From NCBI RefSeq assembly GCF_011440375.1, contig NZ_JAAOIR010000003.1:186001-250000 (forward strand): a stretch of 64,000 nt of DNA. The letters are read 5' to 3'. The stretch's first letter is position 1, and each line of letters opens with the position of its first letter. The translations under genes were made by a program, and so were the position numbers. Shown here piece by piece: positions 48,934 to 58,791 of the stretch. Source of the stretch: Halorubellus sp. JP-L1. GTDB lineage: Archaea; Halobacteriota; Halobacteria; Halobacteriales; Natrialbaceae. The notes beneath the pieces were generated by a model. The model was given only the letters and a program-made list of their open reading frames with translations. It was not told the origin of the DNA and did no database searches.

Positions 48934-51036
48934 ATGACGTATGTGATTGGTGTCGACACAGGCGGGACGTTCACCGATACGGTGGTCGTCGACGAGAGCG
49001 GATCGCGGGTGACGGGGAAGGCCGAGACGACGCCCGACGACCCGACGACCGGGATCGTGGACTCGCTCACCGACGCGACCAGGGAACTCGACCGGGACCT
49101 GGCGGGGATGCTCGGCGACGCGGACGTCCTCTTCCACGGGACGACGCTCACGACGAACACCGTCCTCGAACGGACGGGGAGCGACGTCGGCCTCCTCACG
49201 ACGCAGGGACATCGGGACGCGCTCCACGTCGGCCGGACGACCACGCGAACGACCGGCCTCAGCGAGTACGAGATGCAGCACTACGCCTCCCAGAGCAAGC
49301 CCGACCCGATCGTCCCGAAGCAACGGATCAGGGAACTCGACGAGCGCATCGACTACAAGGGCGCCGAGATCGTCGAATTCGACGACGAACAGGCCCGCGA
49401 AGCCGTCCGCGACCTGGCAGCGGACGTCGACAGCCTCGCGGTGAACCTCCTGTGGAGCTTCGAGAACCCGAGCCACGAGCAGCGCGTCGCCGAGATCGTC
49501 GAGGAAGAGGCCCCCGATACCCCAACCTACCTCTCTCACGAGGTGACCGCGCGCCTCGGCGAGTACGAGCGCGGTGCGACCACCGCGGTCAACGCGTACA
49601 CCGCGCCCGTCCTCGAGGCGTACGTCGACGACCTCGTCGACGAACTCGGCGCGGCGGGCCTGGACGCCCCGATCTACCTCATGAAGAGCACGGGCGGCGC
49701 GATGCCGCTCGGGGACGCGTCGACGGAGGCCGTGGCGACCATCATGTCCGGCCCGACCGGAGGCGTCATCGGCTCGCAGTTCCTCGGCGACGAGATCGGG
49801 ACGGAGAACCTCATCTGTACGGACGTCGGCGGGACGAGCTTCGACGTCGGGCTCGTCATCGACGGCGAGATCCAGACGCGCCCGACGACCTCGGTCCACC
49901 AGTACACGCTCTACCAGCTGTCCGTCGACGTCGACTCGATCGGGAGCGGCGGCGGTTCCGTCGCGTGGATCGACGACGGCGGTGCGCTCCGCGTCGGCCC
50001 GGACTCAGCGGGCGCGGACCCGGGTCCGGCGTGCTACGGACTCGGCGGGGAGCGGCCGACCGTGACCGACGCCGACCTCCTCCTGGGCTACATCAGCCCC
50101 GAGTACTTCCTCGGTGGTCGCCGCGACCTCGACGTCGACGCCGCGGAGGCAGCGATGCGAGAGCACGTCGCCGACCCGCTCGACATGAGCGTCGAGGAGG
50201 CCGCGGCGGGCGTCTTCGAGATCGTCAACGGCGCCATGGCGGACCTGCTCCGCCAGATGACCATCGAACGCGGCCACGACCCGCGGGAGTTCTCCGTGCT
50301 CGCCTACGGCGGCGCTGGCCCGCTGCACGCGTCGTTCTACGCGGACGAGCTCGACGCCGAGTCCGTCGTCGTCCCGCTCGGCGACACCGCCTCCGTGTTC
50401 TCCGCGTTCGGCATCGCGTCCTCGGACCTCAACTGGGTCGAGGAGGTGTCGAACCCCGGCGTCGCACCGTTCGACCCCGACGATCTCGTCGGCACGTTCG
50501 ACGACCTCGAGGCGACCATCCGGGAGAGCCTCGACGAGCAGGGCGTCGACGACGCGGACGTCTCCGTGTCGCGCGAGGTCGACCTCCGGTACCAGGGCCA
50601 GGTCCACCAGGTCTCCGTCGACGTCCCGACCGGCGACCTCGCAGAGAGCGACCTCGAGGCCCTCCTCGAGCGGTGGGAATCGAAGTACGAGTCGCTGTAC
50701 GGCAGCGGGTCGACGTACGCCGACGCGGACGTCGAACTCGTCAACCAGCGCGTGCTCGCGAGCGCGTCGACGACCGACCCCAGCCTCGCCCCCGGCGACG
50801 TCGACGAACGAGCGGACGCCGACCGACAGGACGCCCAGGTCGGGACGCGCGACGTCTACTGGCCGGAGCCCTCGACGTTCGTCGAGACGGACATCTACGA
50901 CGGCGAGCGCATCGCTCCTGACATGGAGATCGCCGGCCCGGCCATCGTCCAGCTCCCCGACACCACCGTCACGATCCGACCGCACCAGCGAGCGGACGTC
51001 GACGACTACCGGAACATCGTCATCACGGAGGCCTAA
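48934..51036 (+). CDS. HyuA-type hydantoinase/oxoprolinase or ketone carboxylase subunit
   Basis: A 700-residue ATP-dependent subunit: GVDTGGTFTDTVVVDESG at the N terminus, FHGTTLTTNTVLERTG, LICTDVGGTSFDVGLVIDGE and IGSGGGSVAWID. The family includes N-methylhydantoinase, 5-oxoprolinase and acetone/acetophenone carboxylase. ATG 48934 is chosen since an AAACTTAG block about 30 bases upstream fits leaderless transcription; ATG 48922 is an alternative. HyuB follows four bases after its stop and a zinc-ribbon protein follows that, which tilts the reading toward a carboxylase-like complex. Confidence 0.88.
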   Translation: MTYVIGVDTGGTFTDTVVVDESGSRVTGKAETTPDDPTTGIVDSLTDATRELDRDLAGMLGDADVLFHGTTLTTNTVLERTGSDVGLLTTQGHRDALHVGRTTTRTTGLSEYEMQHYASQSKPDPIVPKQRIRELDERIDYKGAEIVEFDDEQAREAVRDLAADVDSLAVNLLWSFENPSHEQRVAEIVEEEAPDTPTYLSHEVTARLGEYERGATTAVNAYTAPVLEAYVDDLVDELGAAGLDAPIYLMKSTGGAMPLGDASTEAVATIMSGPTGGVIGSQFLGDEIGTENLICTDVGGTSFDVGLVIDGEIQTRPTTSVHQYTLYQLSVDVDSIGSGGGSVAWIDDGGALRVGPDSAGADPGPACYGLGGERPTVTDADLLLGYISPEYFLGGRRDLDVDAAEAAMREHVADPLDMSVEEAAAGVFEIVNGAMADLLRQMTIERGHDPREFSVLAYGGAGPLHASFYADELDAESVVVPLGDTASVFSAFGIASSDLNWVEEVSNPGVAPFDPDDLVGTFDDLEATIRESLDEQGVDDADVSVSREVDLRYQGQVHQVSVDVPTGDLAESDLEALLERWESKYESLYGSGSTYADADVELVNQRVLASASTTDPSLAPGDVDERADADRQDAQVGTRDVYWPEPSTFVETDIYDGERIAPDMEIAGPAIVQLPDTTVTIRPHQRADVDDYRNIVITEA

Positions 51037-51040
51037 AGAG

Positions 51041-52993
51041 ATGTCACAGATCCCAGGCGCGGACAAGTACACGGCGGAGGTATCGCTCGACGACGACGAG
51101 GTCGCAGACGACGTCTCGTTCCACGAGGTCCCCGAGGACTTCGAGCTCGACAAGGTGACGTTCGAGATCCTCCGGCATCGACTCGGACAGATCAACGACG
51201 AGCAGGGAACGACGCTGAAGAAGGTCAGCGGGTCGCCGATCGTCACCGACGCGTACGACTTCAACGTCACCATCGGCGACGAGCGCGGCGAGACGGTGAG
51301 CTTCGGGCCGTACGTGATGTACCACGCGAGCGTCACCGACCTCATCGTCCGGTGGATCCTCAAGCACCGCTCGGAGAACCCCGGCATCGAGGAGGGCGAC
51401 ATGTTCATCTGTAACGACCCCTGGATCGGCGCGGTTCACCAGAACGACACGGTCGTCCTCGCGCCCGTCTTCCACGAGGGCGAGATCTTCTCGTGGGTGA
51501 GCTCGACGCTTCACCAGGTCGACGTGGGCGGGAACGAGATCGGGAGCTTCGCCATCGAGGACGACGACGCGTGGGCCGAAGCCGAGCCCGTGCCGCCGAC
51601 GAAGCTCGTCGAGGGCGGCGACATGCGGGCGGACGTCGAGGACCTGTTCCTCCGGAAGTCCCGCGCGGCGCCGAACGTCGGGATGGACCTCCGCTCGCAG
51701 ATCGCGGGGAACAACGTCGCCATCGACCGCATCCACTCGCTCGTCGAGGACTACGGCGCGGACACGGTGAAGGCCGTGATGCGGGAGACGATGGACTACG
51801 CCGAGGAGAGCCTCCGGAGTCGCCTCCGGGACCTCCCCGACGGCGTCTGGCGGCACGTCGGCTACCAGGACGTCGCGAAGGCCGGCGACCGGAGCGTCTA
51901 CGAGACGAGCCTCGCCGTCGAGAAGCGCGACGACGAACTCGTCTTCAAGGTCGACGGCGACGCGCCGGCGGGCGTCATCAACACGACGTACGCCGGCCTC
52001 CGCGGCGGGCTGGTCGCGCCGATGCTCCCGATGCTCTGTCACGACATGCCGTGGGCGCTCGGCGGCATCTATCGCGCGATGGAGATCGAGACCGCCGACA
52101 ACATCATGGTGAACGCCGCCTATCCGGCCGGAACGGGGATGGCAGCGGTCGCCGGGACGTGGCATACCGTCAACGTCGCCACGCAGTGCATCTCGAAGAT
52201 GCTGTCCGCGAGCGAGGAGCAGGAGGAGCACCTCGTCGCGGGCTCGTCGGGGTCGTGGGTGACGATGAACGTCATGGGGATGAATCAGTACGACGAGTTC
52301 TTCGTCACTCAGTTCATGGACCCGATGGCCGGCGGCTGGGGCGCTCGCAGCCACTCCGACGGCATCAACACCGCGGGCATCTTCGCGGCCCCCGGCGGCG
52401 CGGCGACGAACGTCGAGTCGAACGAGCTCGCGTTCCCGATGCTCTACCTCTACCGGAAGGAGGAGACGGACTCGGCGGGCGCCGGGACGTTCCGCGGCGG
52501 CGCGACCGCGAGCATGTGCTACGTCCCCCACGACACCGAGGGCATGGAGCACCTCGGGTCGACGTTCGGCATGGCGATCCCGACCAGTCAGGGCATCAAC
52601 GGCGGTCATCCCGCGAACACGGCCCGGTACGAGATGCTGCGCGACTCGAACGTTCGGGACATCTTCGCGGACGGGTCGATTCCGAGCGACCGAACGGATG
52701 TCGACGGGGACCTCGAGGTGCTGCCGCCGAAGTACAAGACGATGCAGGGCCCCGACGACGTCTACTTCAGCATCTGGCAGGGTGGTGGCGGCTACGGCGA
52801 CCCGATCGAGCGCGAGCCCGAGCGAGTGGCGGCAGACGTCCGCCAAGAGTACGTCTCCCGCGAGGAAGCCCGGCGCACGTACGGCGTCGTCGTCGACGAC
52901 GACGGCACCGTCGACGAGGCTGCCACGGACGAGCGCCGCGAGGATATACGGAACGAGCGACTGACCGCGGAGAAGTGGGGTGAGGGCGAATGA
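51041..52993 (+). CDS. HyuB-type subunit
   Basis: A 650-residue partner of HyuA: FEILRHRLGQINDEQGTTLK, VSFGPYVMYHASVTDLIVRW, MFICNDPWIGAVHQNDTVVL, GGWGARSHSDGINTAGIF and near the end WQGGGGYGDPIEREPERVAA. The pattern is common to HyuB and the ketone carboxylases. The start at ATG 51041 follows GGAGG. It ends overlapping the next gene (ATGA). Confidence 0.88.
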   Translation: MSQIPGADKYTAEVSLDDDEVADDVSFHEVPEDFELDKVTFEILRHRLGQINDEQGTTLKKVSGSPIVTDAYDFNVTIGDERGETVSFGPYVMYHASVTDLIVRWILKHRSENPGIEEGDMFICNDPWIGAVHQNDTVVLAPVFHEGEIFSWVSSTLHQVDVGGNEIGSFAIEDDDAWAEAEPVPPTKLVEGGDMRADVEDLFLRKSRAAPNVGMDLRSQIAGNNVAIDRIHSLVEDYGADTVKAVMRETMDYAEESLRSRLRDLPDGVWRHVGYQDVAKAGDRSVYETSLAVEKRDDELVFKVDGDAPAGVINTTYAGLRGGLVAPMLPMLCHDMPWALGGIYRAMEIETADNIMVNAAYPAGTGMAAVAGTWHTVNVATQCISKMLSASEEQEEHLVAGSSGSWVTMNVMGMNQYDEFFVTQFMDPMAGGWGARSHSDGINTAGIFAAPGGAATNVESNELAFPMLYLYRKEETDSAGAGTFRGGATASMCYVPHDTEGMEHLGSTFGMAIPTSQGINGGHPANTARYEMLRDSNVRDIFADGSIPSDRTDVDGDLEVLPPKYKTMQGPDDVYFSIWQGGGGYGDPIEREPERVAADVRQEYVSREEARRTYGVVVDDDGTVDEAATDERREDIRNERLTAEKWGEGE

Positions 52994-53274
52994 GGCAGAT
53001 GGACCTCCACCTGGCAGTCGACGACGGCCGCGTCGTCTGCCGCTCGTGCGGCGAAGACGTCTGTGCAGCGGACGAGAACTACAAGCTGCACGCGCTCTGC
53101 GACCGGAAGCCGCTCACGGAAGCCGGCCCCCTCATCAACGACCCGTCTGAGTACGTCGACGACGAGATGGAGTTCCGCCAGTTCTACTGCCCCGGCTGCG
53201 GGACCTTGCTGGAGAACGAAGTGATCGAGGCCGACCACGAACCCGTCCACGACAAACAGCTCTACGAGAGCTGA
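52990..53274 (+). CDS. Zinc-ribbon small subunit, acetone carboxylase gamma-like
   Basis: A 94-residue protein with CRSCGEDVC, a further cysteine in HALCDRK, and CPGCGTLL near residue 68, forming one or two zinc sites. The tail ENEVIEADHEPVHDKQLYES is typical of acetone/acetophenone carboxylase small subunits, which accompany HyuA- and HyuB-like chains. The four-base ATGA overlap with HyuB indicates a stoichiometric complex. It is shorter than the known gamma subunits. Confidence 0.75.
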   Translation: MRQMDLHLAVDDGRVVCRSCGEDVCAADENYKLHALCDRKPLTEAGPLINDPSEYVDDEMEFRQFYCPGCGTLLENEVIEADHEPVHDKQLYES

Positions 53275-53354
53275 GCGCCCTGGAACGCTTCCTCCTTCGT
53301 CTCGGACGCGACCGTCGGGGACCGTCACTCGAAAAACACGTAACTCGGTGAACG

Positions 53355-54164
53355 TCACTCGGGGAACACGTCACGCACGCCGGCGACGCACCGCTCGAGC
53401 AACTCCGGGTACTCGTCGGGCTCGTACTGCTCGGTGAACAGTTCGACCTCGTACCACCCGTCGTAGCCAGCGGCCTCGACGGCGGCCAGGAGGTCGGTCA
53501 ACGGCGCCTCGCCCTCGCCCGGAACGGCCCGGTCGCGAGGCTGGTCGCTCGGATGCCGCCAGTCGGCGACGTGAACCGCGGCGATGTCGTCGCCAGCGCG
53601 CTCGATGCCGTCGAACACCTCGGGGTCCCACCACGTGTTCCACGTGTCGTACATGACGCCGGCGCCGTCGACGCCGTCGACGAGCGAGAGCGCCTGGGAG
53701 AGCGTCACGACCGACGAGAACCGCGTCGCGTCGACCGGGTGGAGCGGCTCGAGTGCCAGTTCCACGCCCGCCTCCCGAGCTATAGGTGCGAGACGCTCGA
53801 GCGCCTCGCGGACGAGTTCGTCGCCCGCCGCCGCGCTGACCCCGAGTCGGGGGCCCGCGAGCACCATCAGGACGGGTGCGCCGAGCGTCGCGGCGTCCTC
53901 GATCGCCGCCTCGGCGTCGGCCACGGCCTCGTCGAACTCGTCGGCGTCCGTGAACCCACCGGCGAAGACGAGCGAACAGACGTCGAGGCCCGCGTCGTCG
54001 ATCAGCGAGGCCGCCTCGGTCGGGTCGCCGTCGTACGCGGCCAGCTTGTCGCGCCAGACGCCGATCCCCTCCACGCCGTCGGTCTCGCCGTACGCTTCGA
54101 CGTCCGCCTCGAACCCCCACTCCGCGGTCGTGATCTCGCTGATTGCGATCCGCCGGTCGGTCAT
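53355..54164 (-). CDS. Sugar phosphate isomerase/epimerase-like TIM barrel
   Basis: A 269-residue protein of the AP endonuclease 2/xylose isomerase fold: GVELALEPLHPVDATRFSSV, VMYDTWNTWWDPEVFDGIER, HVADWRHPSDQPRDRAVPGE and DGWYEVELFTEQY give the metal-binding Glu, Asp, His and Glu. The sugar or cyclitol substrate is unknown. The ATG overlaps the stop of the preceding phytoene-desaturase-like gene (ATGA). Confidence 0.85.
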   Translation of the reverse strand: MTDRRIAISEITTAEWGFEADVEAYGETDGVEGIGVWRDKLAAYDGDPTEAASLIDDAGLDVCSLVFAGGFTDADEFDEAVADAEAAIEDAATLGAPVLMVLAGPRLGVSAAAGDELVREALERLAPIAREAGVELALEPLHPVDATRFSSVVTLSQALSLVDGVDGAGVMYDTWNTWWDPEVFDGIERAGDDIAAVHVADWRHPSDQPRDRAVPGEGEAPLTDLLAAVEAAGYDGWYEVELFTEQYEPDEYPELLERCVAGVRDVFPE

Positions 54165-55804
54165 CGTCGATCCCCGAACTGCGAGCTCGCGAGTGACGCC
54201 ACCCGGTCTTTGACCTGGTCGACCCGCGTCTCCTCGGTAGTGAGCGACTGCGCGGCGTGATATCCCGAGATCGCGTTGACGCCCGCGCCCGGCCAGGTCG
54301 CCGCGCCGACCATGTAGAGGTCCTCGATCGGCGTCTCGTAGTTCCCCCAGTCGGCGAAGGGCCGCCACAGGAAGTTCTGTCGGACGTGGTGGCTCCCGGC
54401 GACGCTGTCGCCACCGACGAGGTTCGGGTTCGACGCTTCCAGGTCCGCTGGCGTGAACACGGTTCGGTCGAGGATCGCGTCCTCGATGCCGGGTGCGTAC
54501 TCCGCGAGCTTCGCTATCACGCGGTCCGCGTACGGCTCGCTCGCGGCTTCCCAGGACGTCGCGTCGATCTCGCCCGCCGCGTCGCCCTCGATCTCGCTCG
54601 GGAGCGCTCGCACCTGCACCCAGAGGACGTGTTCGTCGTTCGGGGTCCGCGACGGGTCGACCGCGGTCGTCTGTCCGACGACGAGCAGCGGGGACTCGGG
54701 GAGCTGGCCGTTGACCGCGTCGGTGTACGTCTCCGCCATGTCCTCGACGTACGGGCCGACGTGGACGTACGCGAACTCCTCGACGCCGTCGGCGTCCCAG
54801 TCCGGACGCTCGGAGAGCGCGAGGTGGACCATCATCGTCCCCGGGCCGTAGCTGTACTCCTCGATCTGGTCGGCGACGGCGGGCGGGACGTCGCGGTCGG
54901 GGACGAGGTCCTCGAACAGCACCGTCGGCGTGAGGTTCGCGACGACGGCGTCACGTGCCCTGTAGCGATCCCCGGAGGCGAGTTCGACGCCGACCGCACG
55001 CCCGCGGTCGACGAGGACTCGAGACACTTCGGCGTTCGTCCGTACCTCGCCTCCCGAGTTCTCACAGACGCCAGCGAGTGCCTCAACGAGGTTCGACGCG
55101 CCGCCCTCGACGACGTTGATGCCGACCTCCATGTCGGTGAACGTCTCCAGGAACGGGAACATCGCGCCACCGGAGACGTCCGGCCCGAAGTCGAGGTGCA
55201 TCCCCCACGGCGCGAGCAGCGCCTTCGCCTCCGCCGACGAGAAGTACGCGTCGCCCAGTTCGCGCGTGGAACTACTCACGATCTGGAGGAGGTCCAGCAC
55301 GCCCTGGAACCCGATCTCGCGCGAGGCCGACAGCAGCTGGCGGGCCGCGCCGAGCGGCGTCAGCGGCGTCGCGTACAGGGGGAGCAGCGTCCGCTCGAAC
55401 CGCCCGAACTCCCCGTATAGCTCCTGCCAGCCGGCCGCGTCGTCGGGGTCGTGGGACTCGAGTTCGGCGAGCGTCTCCTGCTCGTCCTGGTAGACGCGGA
55501 GCGCGGACGCGTCCGGGAACACGCTACAGTACGGCTTCGCGGAGTGCGCGAACGACAGCCCCTCGGCCTCGAGTTCCGACTGGAGGTCCTCCCAGACCGG
55601 CGATCCGAGGAACAGGTTCATGTTCGTCGCGTAGGCGTCGTGCACGAACCCGTCCCGCGTGAGTTCCGCACTCCGGACCGCCCCGCCGACCTCGTCGTTC
55701 CGTTCGAGGACGAGCGGTTCCAGGCCCGCACGTGCCAGATACGTCGCACAGACGAGGCCGTTGTGGCCGGCACCGACGACGATGGCGTCGTATCGCTCAG
55801 TCAT
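54161..55804 (-). CDS. Phytoene desaturase-like FAD oxidoreductase
   Basis: A 547-residue FAD protein with the dinucleotide motif DAIVVGAGHNGLVCATYLAR, LERNDEVGGAVRSAELTRDG and the C-terminal GAATWPGAGVNAISGYHAAQ. It belongs to the CrtI-like/PYROXD2-like group of amine or polyene oxidoreductases. It is not next to carotenoid genes, and the partner isomerase-like gene suggests small polar substrates instead. Start at ATG 55804. Confidence 0.85.
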   Translation of the reverse strand: MTERYDAIVVGAGHNGLVCATYLARAGLEPLVLERNDEVGGAVRSAELTRDGFVHDAYATNMNLFLGSPVWEDLQSELEAEGLSFAHSAKPYCSVFPDASALRVYQDEQETLAELESHDPDDAAGWQELYGEFGRFERTLLPLYATPLTPLGAARQLLSASREIGFQGVLDLLQIVSSSTRELGDAYFSSAEAKALLAPWGMHLDFGPDVSGGAMFPFLETFTDMEVGINVVEGGASNLVEALAGVCENSGGEVRTNAEVSRVLVDRGRAVGVELASGDRYRARDAVVANLTPTVLFEDLVPDRDVPPAVADQIEEYSYGPGTMMVHLALSERPDWDADGVEEFAYVHVGPYVEDMAETYTDAVNGQLPESPLLVVGQTTAVDPSRTPNDEHVLWVQVRALPSEIEGDAAGEIDATSWEAASEPYADRVIAKLAEYAPGIEDAILDRTVFTPADLEASNPNLVGGDSVAGSHHVRQNFLWRPFADWGNYETPIEDLYMVGAATWPGAGVNAISGYHAAQSLTTEETRVDQVKDRVASLASSQFGDRR

Positions 55805-55941
55805 GCGCGATCGCTACGGCGACGAAACCAGCGTTGTCGTACGAGAACATTACACAGGAAAGTGCCGGTCGAACCCTGATAAAATCTCGCCCGGACTGGC
55901 CCCCTGGACGGCTCAGCGCGCGCGATGCGAGTAGTCTCTCC

Positions 55942-57606
55942 TCACTCCGTTCGCTTTCGCTCCGTCCGTTCTCGCTCGCGCTCGCGGAGCGTCGAGCGCT
56001 TGATCTTCCCCGTCTCCGTGCTCGGGAGTTCGTCCACGTACTCGACCGCTCGCGGGTACTTGTACGGCGCGACGCGCTCCTTGACGTGCTCCTGGAGCGA
56101 CTCGGTGAGGTCGTCGCTCGGGTCGTGGCCGTCGGCGAGGACGACGAACGCCTTCACGATCTTCCCCCGGACGTCGTCCGGGCTGCCGACGACCGCGCTC
56201 TGGTAGACCTCCTCGCGCTCCTGCAGGACGTCCTCGACCTCCGGGCCGGGGACGTTGTAGCCGCTCGTGATGATGAGGTCGCCGCGTCGCGACTTGTACT
56301 CGAACCGGCCGTCCTCGCGGTGGACGAAGATGTCACCTGGGCTACTCCAGCCGTCGGTGACCGTCTCGCGTTGCTTGTCGGGCCGATCCCAGTACGTGAT
56401 GCCGGTCGGGCCGCGAACCTGGAGCAGGCCCGCCTCGCCCCGCGGGAGTTCCTCGCCCGTGTCGGGGTCGACCACGCGACACTCGTAGCCCGGTACTGGG
56501 TAGCCGGTCGCGGTCGGGTCCATCTCGTCGGAGAGCCGGTGACTGATGAAGATGTGGAGCATCTCCGTCGTCCCGATCCCGTCGCTCAACTCGATCCCCA
56601 GCTGCTCTCTGGCCTTCTCGTACGTGCTCGGCGGCAGCGGCTCGCCGGCGCTGACGCCCATTCGGAGCGAGGAGAGGTCGTACACGTCGGAGAGCTGTTC
56701 CTCGCCCGCCATCATCTGGTTGTACGCCGTCGGCGGCGACGCCATCAGCGTGACGTCGTACTCGTCGATCCCCTCCAGGAGCGAGTCGGGATCCGGGTCC
56801 TGGATGATGAGCGTGCTCGCACCGAACCGGAACGGGAACGCGACGAGGAACCCGTACCCGAACGTGAACGCGAGCGGCGCGTTGCTCGTGAAGACGTCCT
56901 CGGGCCGGGGCTCGAGGCAGTAGTTCGCGTAGCCGTCGGCGATCGCGAGCATCTGTCGGTGCGTGTGGAGCGTCCCCTTCTGCTTCCCGGTGGTCCCGCT
57001 CGTGTACGCCAGGAGGACGGCGTCGTCCCGTTTGGTGTCGTGCGCGGAGAGCGAATCGTCGGCCGCCTCGGTCAGGTCGTCGTAGTCGTGCTGGTCGTGA
57101 TCGACGTCGTTCCGGCCCAGGACGACGATGTCCTCCAGGTGGTCGATGTCGCGCTCGTCCCGCGCCTCGAGGACCTCCTCGAGCAGGTCGTCGTAGACGA
57201 CCGCCGTCGTCGCCCCAGAGTCCTCGACGACGTACCCGATCTCCGACGCCCGGAGGAGCTTCATCGACGGCACCGGGACCGCGCCGATCTTCTGGGCGGC
57301 CAGCACCGAGACGACGTACTCCGGTCGGTTCGGGAACCGGACGAACACCCGTTCGCCGGGCTCGACGCCCAGGTCGAGTAGGACGTTCCCCACGCGGTTC
57401 ACGCGCCGCTGGAGGTCGGCGTACGTGATCGACTCGCCCTCGAAGTAGATCGCGACGTCGTCCCCTCGTCCCGATTCCACGTGTTTGCCGACCATCTCCA
57501 CCGCGGCGTTGAGCTCCTCCGGATAGTGCAGTTCCGGTAGCGAGTGAAAGAGATCCGGTCGGTTTGCTTCGTCTGGCAGAACCCCCTCGTCTATCTGCTC
57601 CTGCAT
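55942..57606 (-). CDS. Acyl-CoA synthetase, benzoate/2-aminobenzoate-CoA ligase type
   Basis: A 554-residue AMP-forming ligase. The ATP loop is LLAYTSGTTGKQKGTLHTHR, the adenine motif is SDGIGTTEMLHIFISH, GDIFVHREDGRFEYKSRRGD and the C-terminal STETGKIKRSTL carry the hinge and catalytic lysine. Sequence near residues 90-145 (VPSMKLLRASEIGYVVEDSG) recalls benzoate- and 2-aminobenzoate-CoA ligases. It would activate an aromatic acid to its CoA thioester for the hydroxylase in region 2. A TATA-like ATACTATTAAC lies about 28 bases before ATG 57606. The Liv-type importer is adjacent. Confidence 0.88.
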   Translation of the reverse strand: MQEQIDEGVLPDEANRPDLFHSLPELHYPEELNAAVEMVGKHVESGRGDDVAIYFEGESITYADLQRRVNRVGNVLLDLGVEPGERVFVRFPNRPEYVVSVLAAQKIGAVPVPSMKLLRASEIGYVVEDSGATTAVVYDDLLEEVLEARDERDIDHLEDIVVLGRNDVDHDQHDYDDLTEAADDSLSAHDTKRDDAVLLAYTSGTTGKQKGTLHTHRQMLAIADGYANYCLEPRPEDVFTSNAPLAFTFGYGFLVAFPFRFGASTLIIQDPDPDSLLEGIDEYDVTLMASPPTAYNQMMAGEEQLSDVYDLSSLRMGVSAGEPLPPSTYEKAREQLGIELSDGIGTTEMLHIFISHRLSDEMDPTATGYPVPGYECRVVDPDTGEELPRGEAGLLQVRGPTGITYWDRPDKQRETVTDGWSSPGDIFVHREDGRFEYKSRRGDLIITSGYNVPGPEVEDVLQEREEVYQSAVVGSPDDVRGKIVKAFVVLADGHDPSDDLTESLQEHVKERVAPYKYPRAVEYVDELPSTETGKIKRSTLRERERERTERKRTE

Positions 57607-57744
57607 GATGTTCCCATGCCCTGCCAGCGTTAATAGTATTTTGTTCACACGTACCACGACCGTCATCGATGCACCCGGGCGTGATCCAGATCCACCGCTC
57701 GACAGGACTCCATAGAGGAGCGAACGCGAGAAAGCCGTCGGCGA

Positions 57745-58791
57745 CTACGTCTCCGGGTCGCTATCGGTGTCGCTATCGCGCGACCGCAGGGACTGGACGC
57801 GGTCGCTGTCCCACGCGGCGCGAGTCTTCGGGACGATGCCCTCCCGGAAGTACACGAACAGCACGATGAGGAGACCGCCGAGGACGGCCGTCCGCCACTG
57901 GCCGGTGTCCTGGAGGAGTTCGTTGATGACGATGATCACGCCGGCGCCGAGGAACGGCCCGACGATCGTCCGCATGCCGCCGAGGACGAGCATGATCAGG
58001 ACGATGACGTCGACCGACTGGAACGAGAACATGGTCGGGAGCAGGTAGCCCTCGGACTGCGCGTACAGCGGCCCGACCAGCCCGATGATCGTCGCGGCGA
58101 CGACGCCGGCGACGACCTTGTACCTGATGACGTTGATTCCGGCGGCTTCGGACGCGATCTCGTCCTGGCGGATCGCCGTGAACGCCAGGCCGTACTTCGA
58201 GTTCCGCATCCACCAGTACCCCACGAGGACGACCGAGAGGAACACGAACAGGAGGTAGTACGTCACGAGGCGGCCGCTCACGCCGAGCGCCTCCACGACC
58301 ATCGGGAGTTCGAGACCGCTGAACGACGTCCCCGTGCTGCCGCCCGTGAGGTCTCGCGCGCCGACGAAGATCTCGGACAGCGCCATCTGGATGCTCAACG
58401 TGAGGATGGCGATGACGATGACCGTCATCCGTCGGCGAGCCGCGACGTAGCTCACGAGCAACCCGATGAATCCGGCGACGATCCCTGCGGCCGGGTAGAA
58501 CAGCCACGGCGAGACGCCGACCGTGTCGGACAGGAGCGCGGTCGAGTACGCGCCCATGCCGGCCAGCGCGCCGACGAACAGGAACAGCTGGTTCGTGTGT
58601 CCGAACACGATGTTCAACGCGAGCGCGAGCGACGCGAACACGAGCAACCGGACGAGGAGGTTCGCGAGGTACGTCACGGTCATGTCGAAGGCGAACGGCA
58701 GCACGGCGAGGAACGTCAGGATGACCGCGACCGTCTTCAATTCGCTAGCGCCGCCACGGGCGTACTCGTCGTGGGCAGTCGTGTCACTCAT
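57745..58791 (-). CDS. livM: Branched-chain-amino-acid-type ABC permease (LivM)
   Basis: A 348-residue permease with about nine helices. Typical LivM motifs are ALNIVFGHTNQLFLFVGALA (with NQ replacing the usual TGQ), FTAIRQDEIASEAAGINVIR and GGMRTIVGPFLGAGVIIVIN. Its ATG overlaps the stop of LivH. The paired transport system may carry aromatic carboxylates rather than amino acids, because a ligase lies immediately downstream on the same strand. Confidence 0.9.
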   Translation of the reverse strand: MSDTTAHDEYARGGASELKTVAVILTFLAVLPFAFDMTVTYLANLLVRLLVFASLALALNIVFGHTNQLFLFVGALAGMGAYSTALLSDTVGVSPWLFYPAAGIVAGFIGLLVSYVAARRRMTVIVIAILTLSIQMALSEIFVGARDLTGGSTGTSFSGLELPMVVEALGVSGRLVTYYLLFVFLSVVLVGYWWMRNSKYGLAFTAIRQDEIASEAAGINVIRYKVVAGVVAATIIGLVGPLYAQSEGYLLPTMFSFQSVDVIVLIMLVLGGMRTIVGPFLGAGVIIVINELLQDTGQWRTAVLGGLLIVLFVYFREGIVPKTRAAWDSDRVQSLRSRDSDTDSDPET

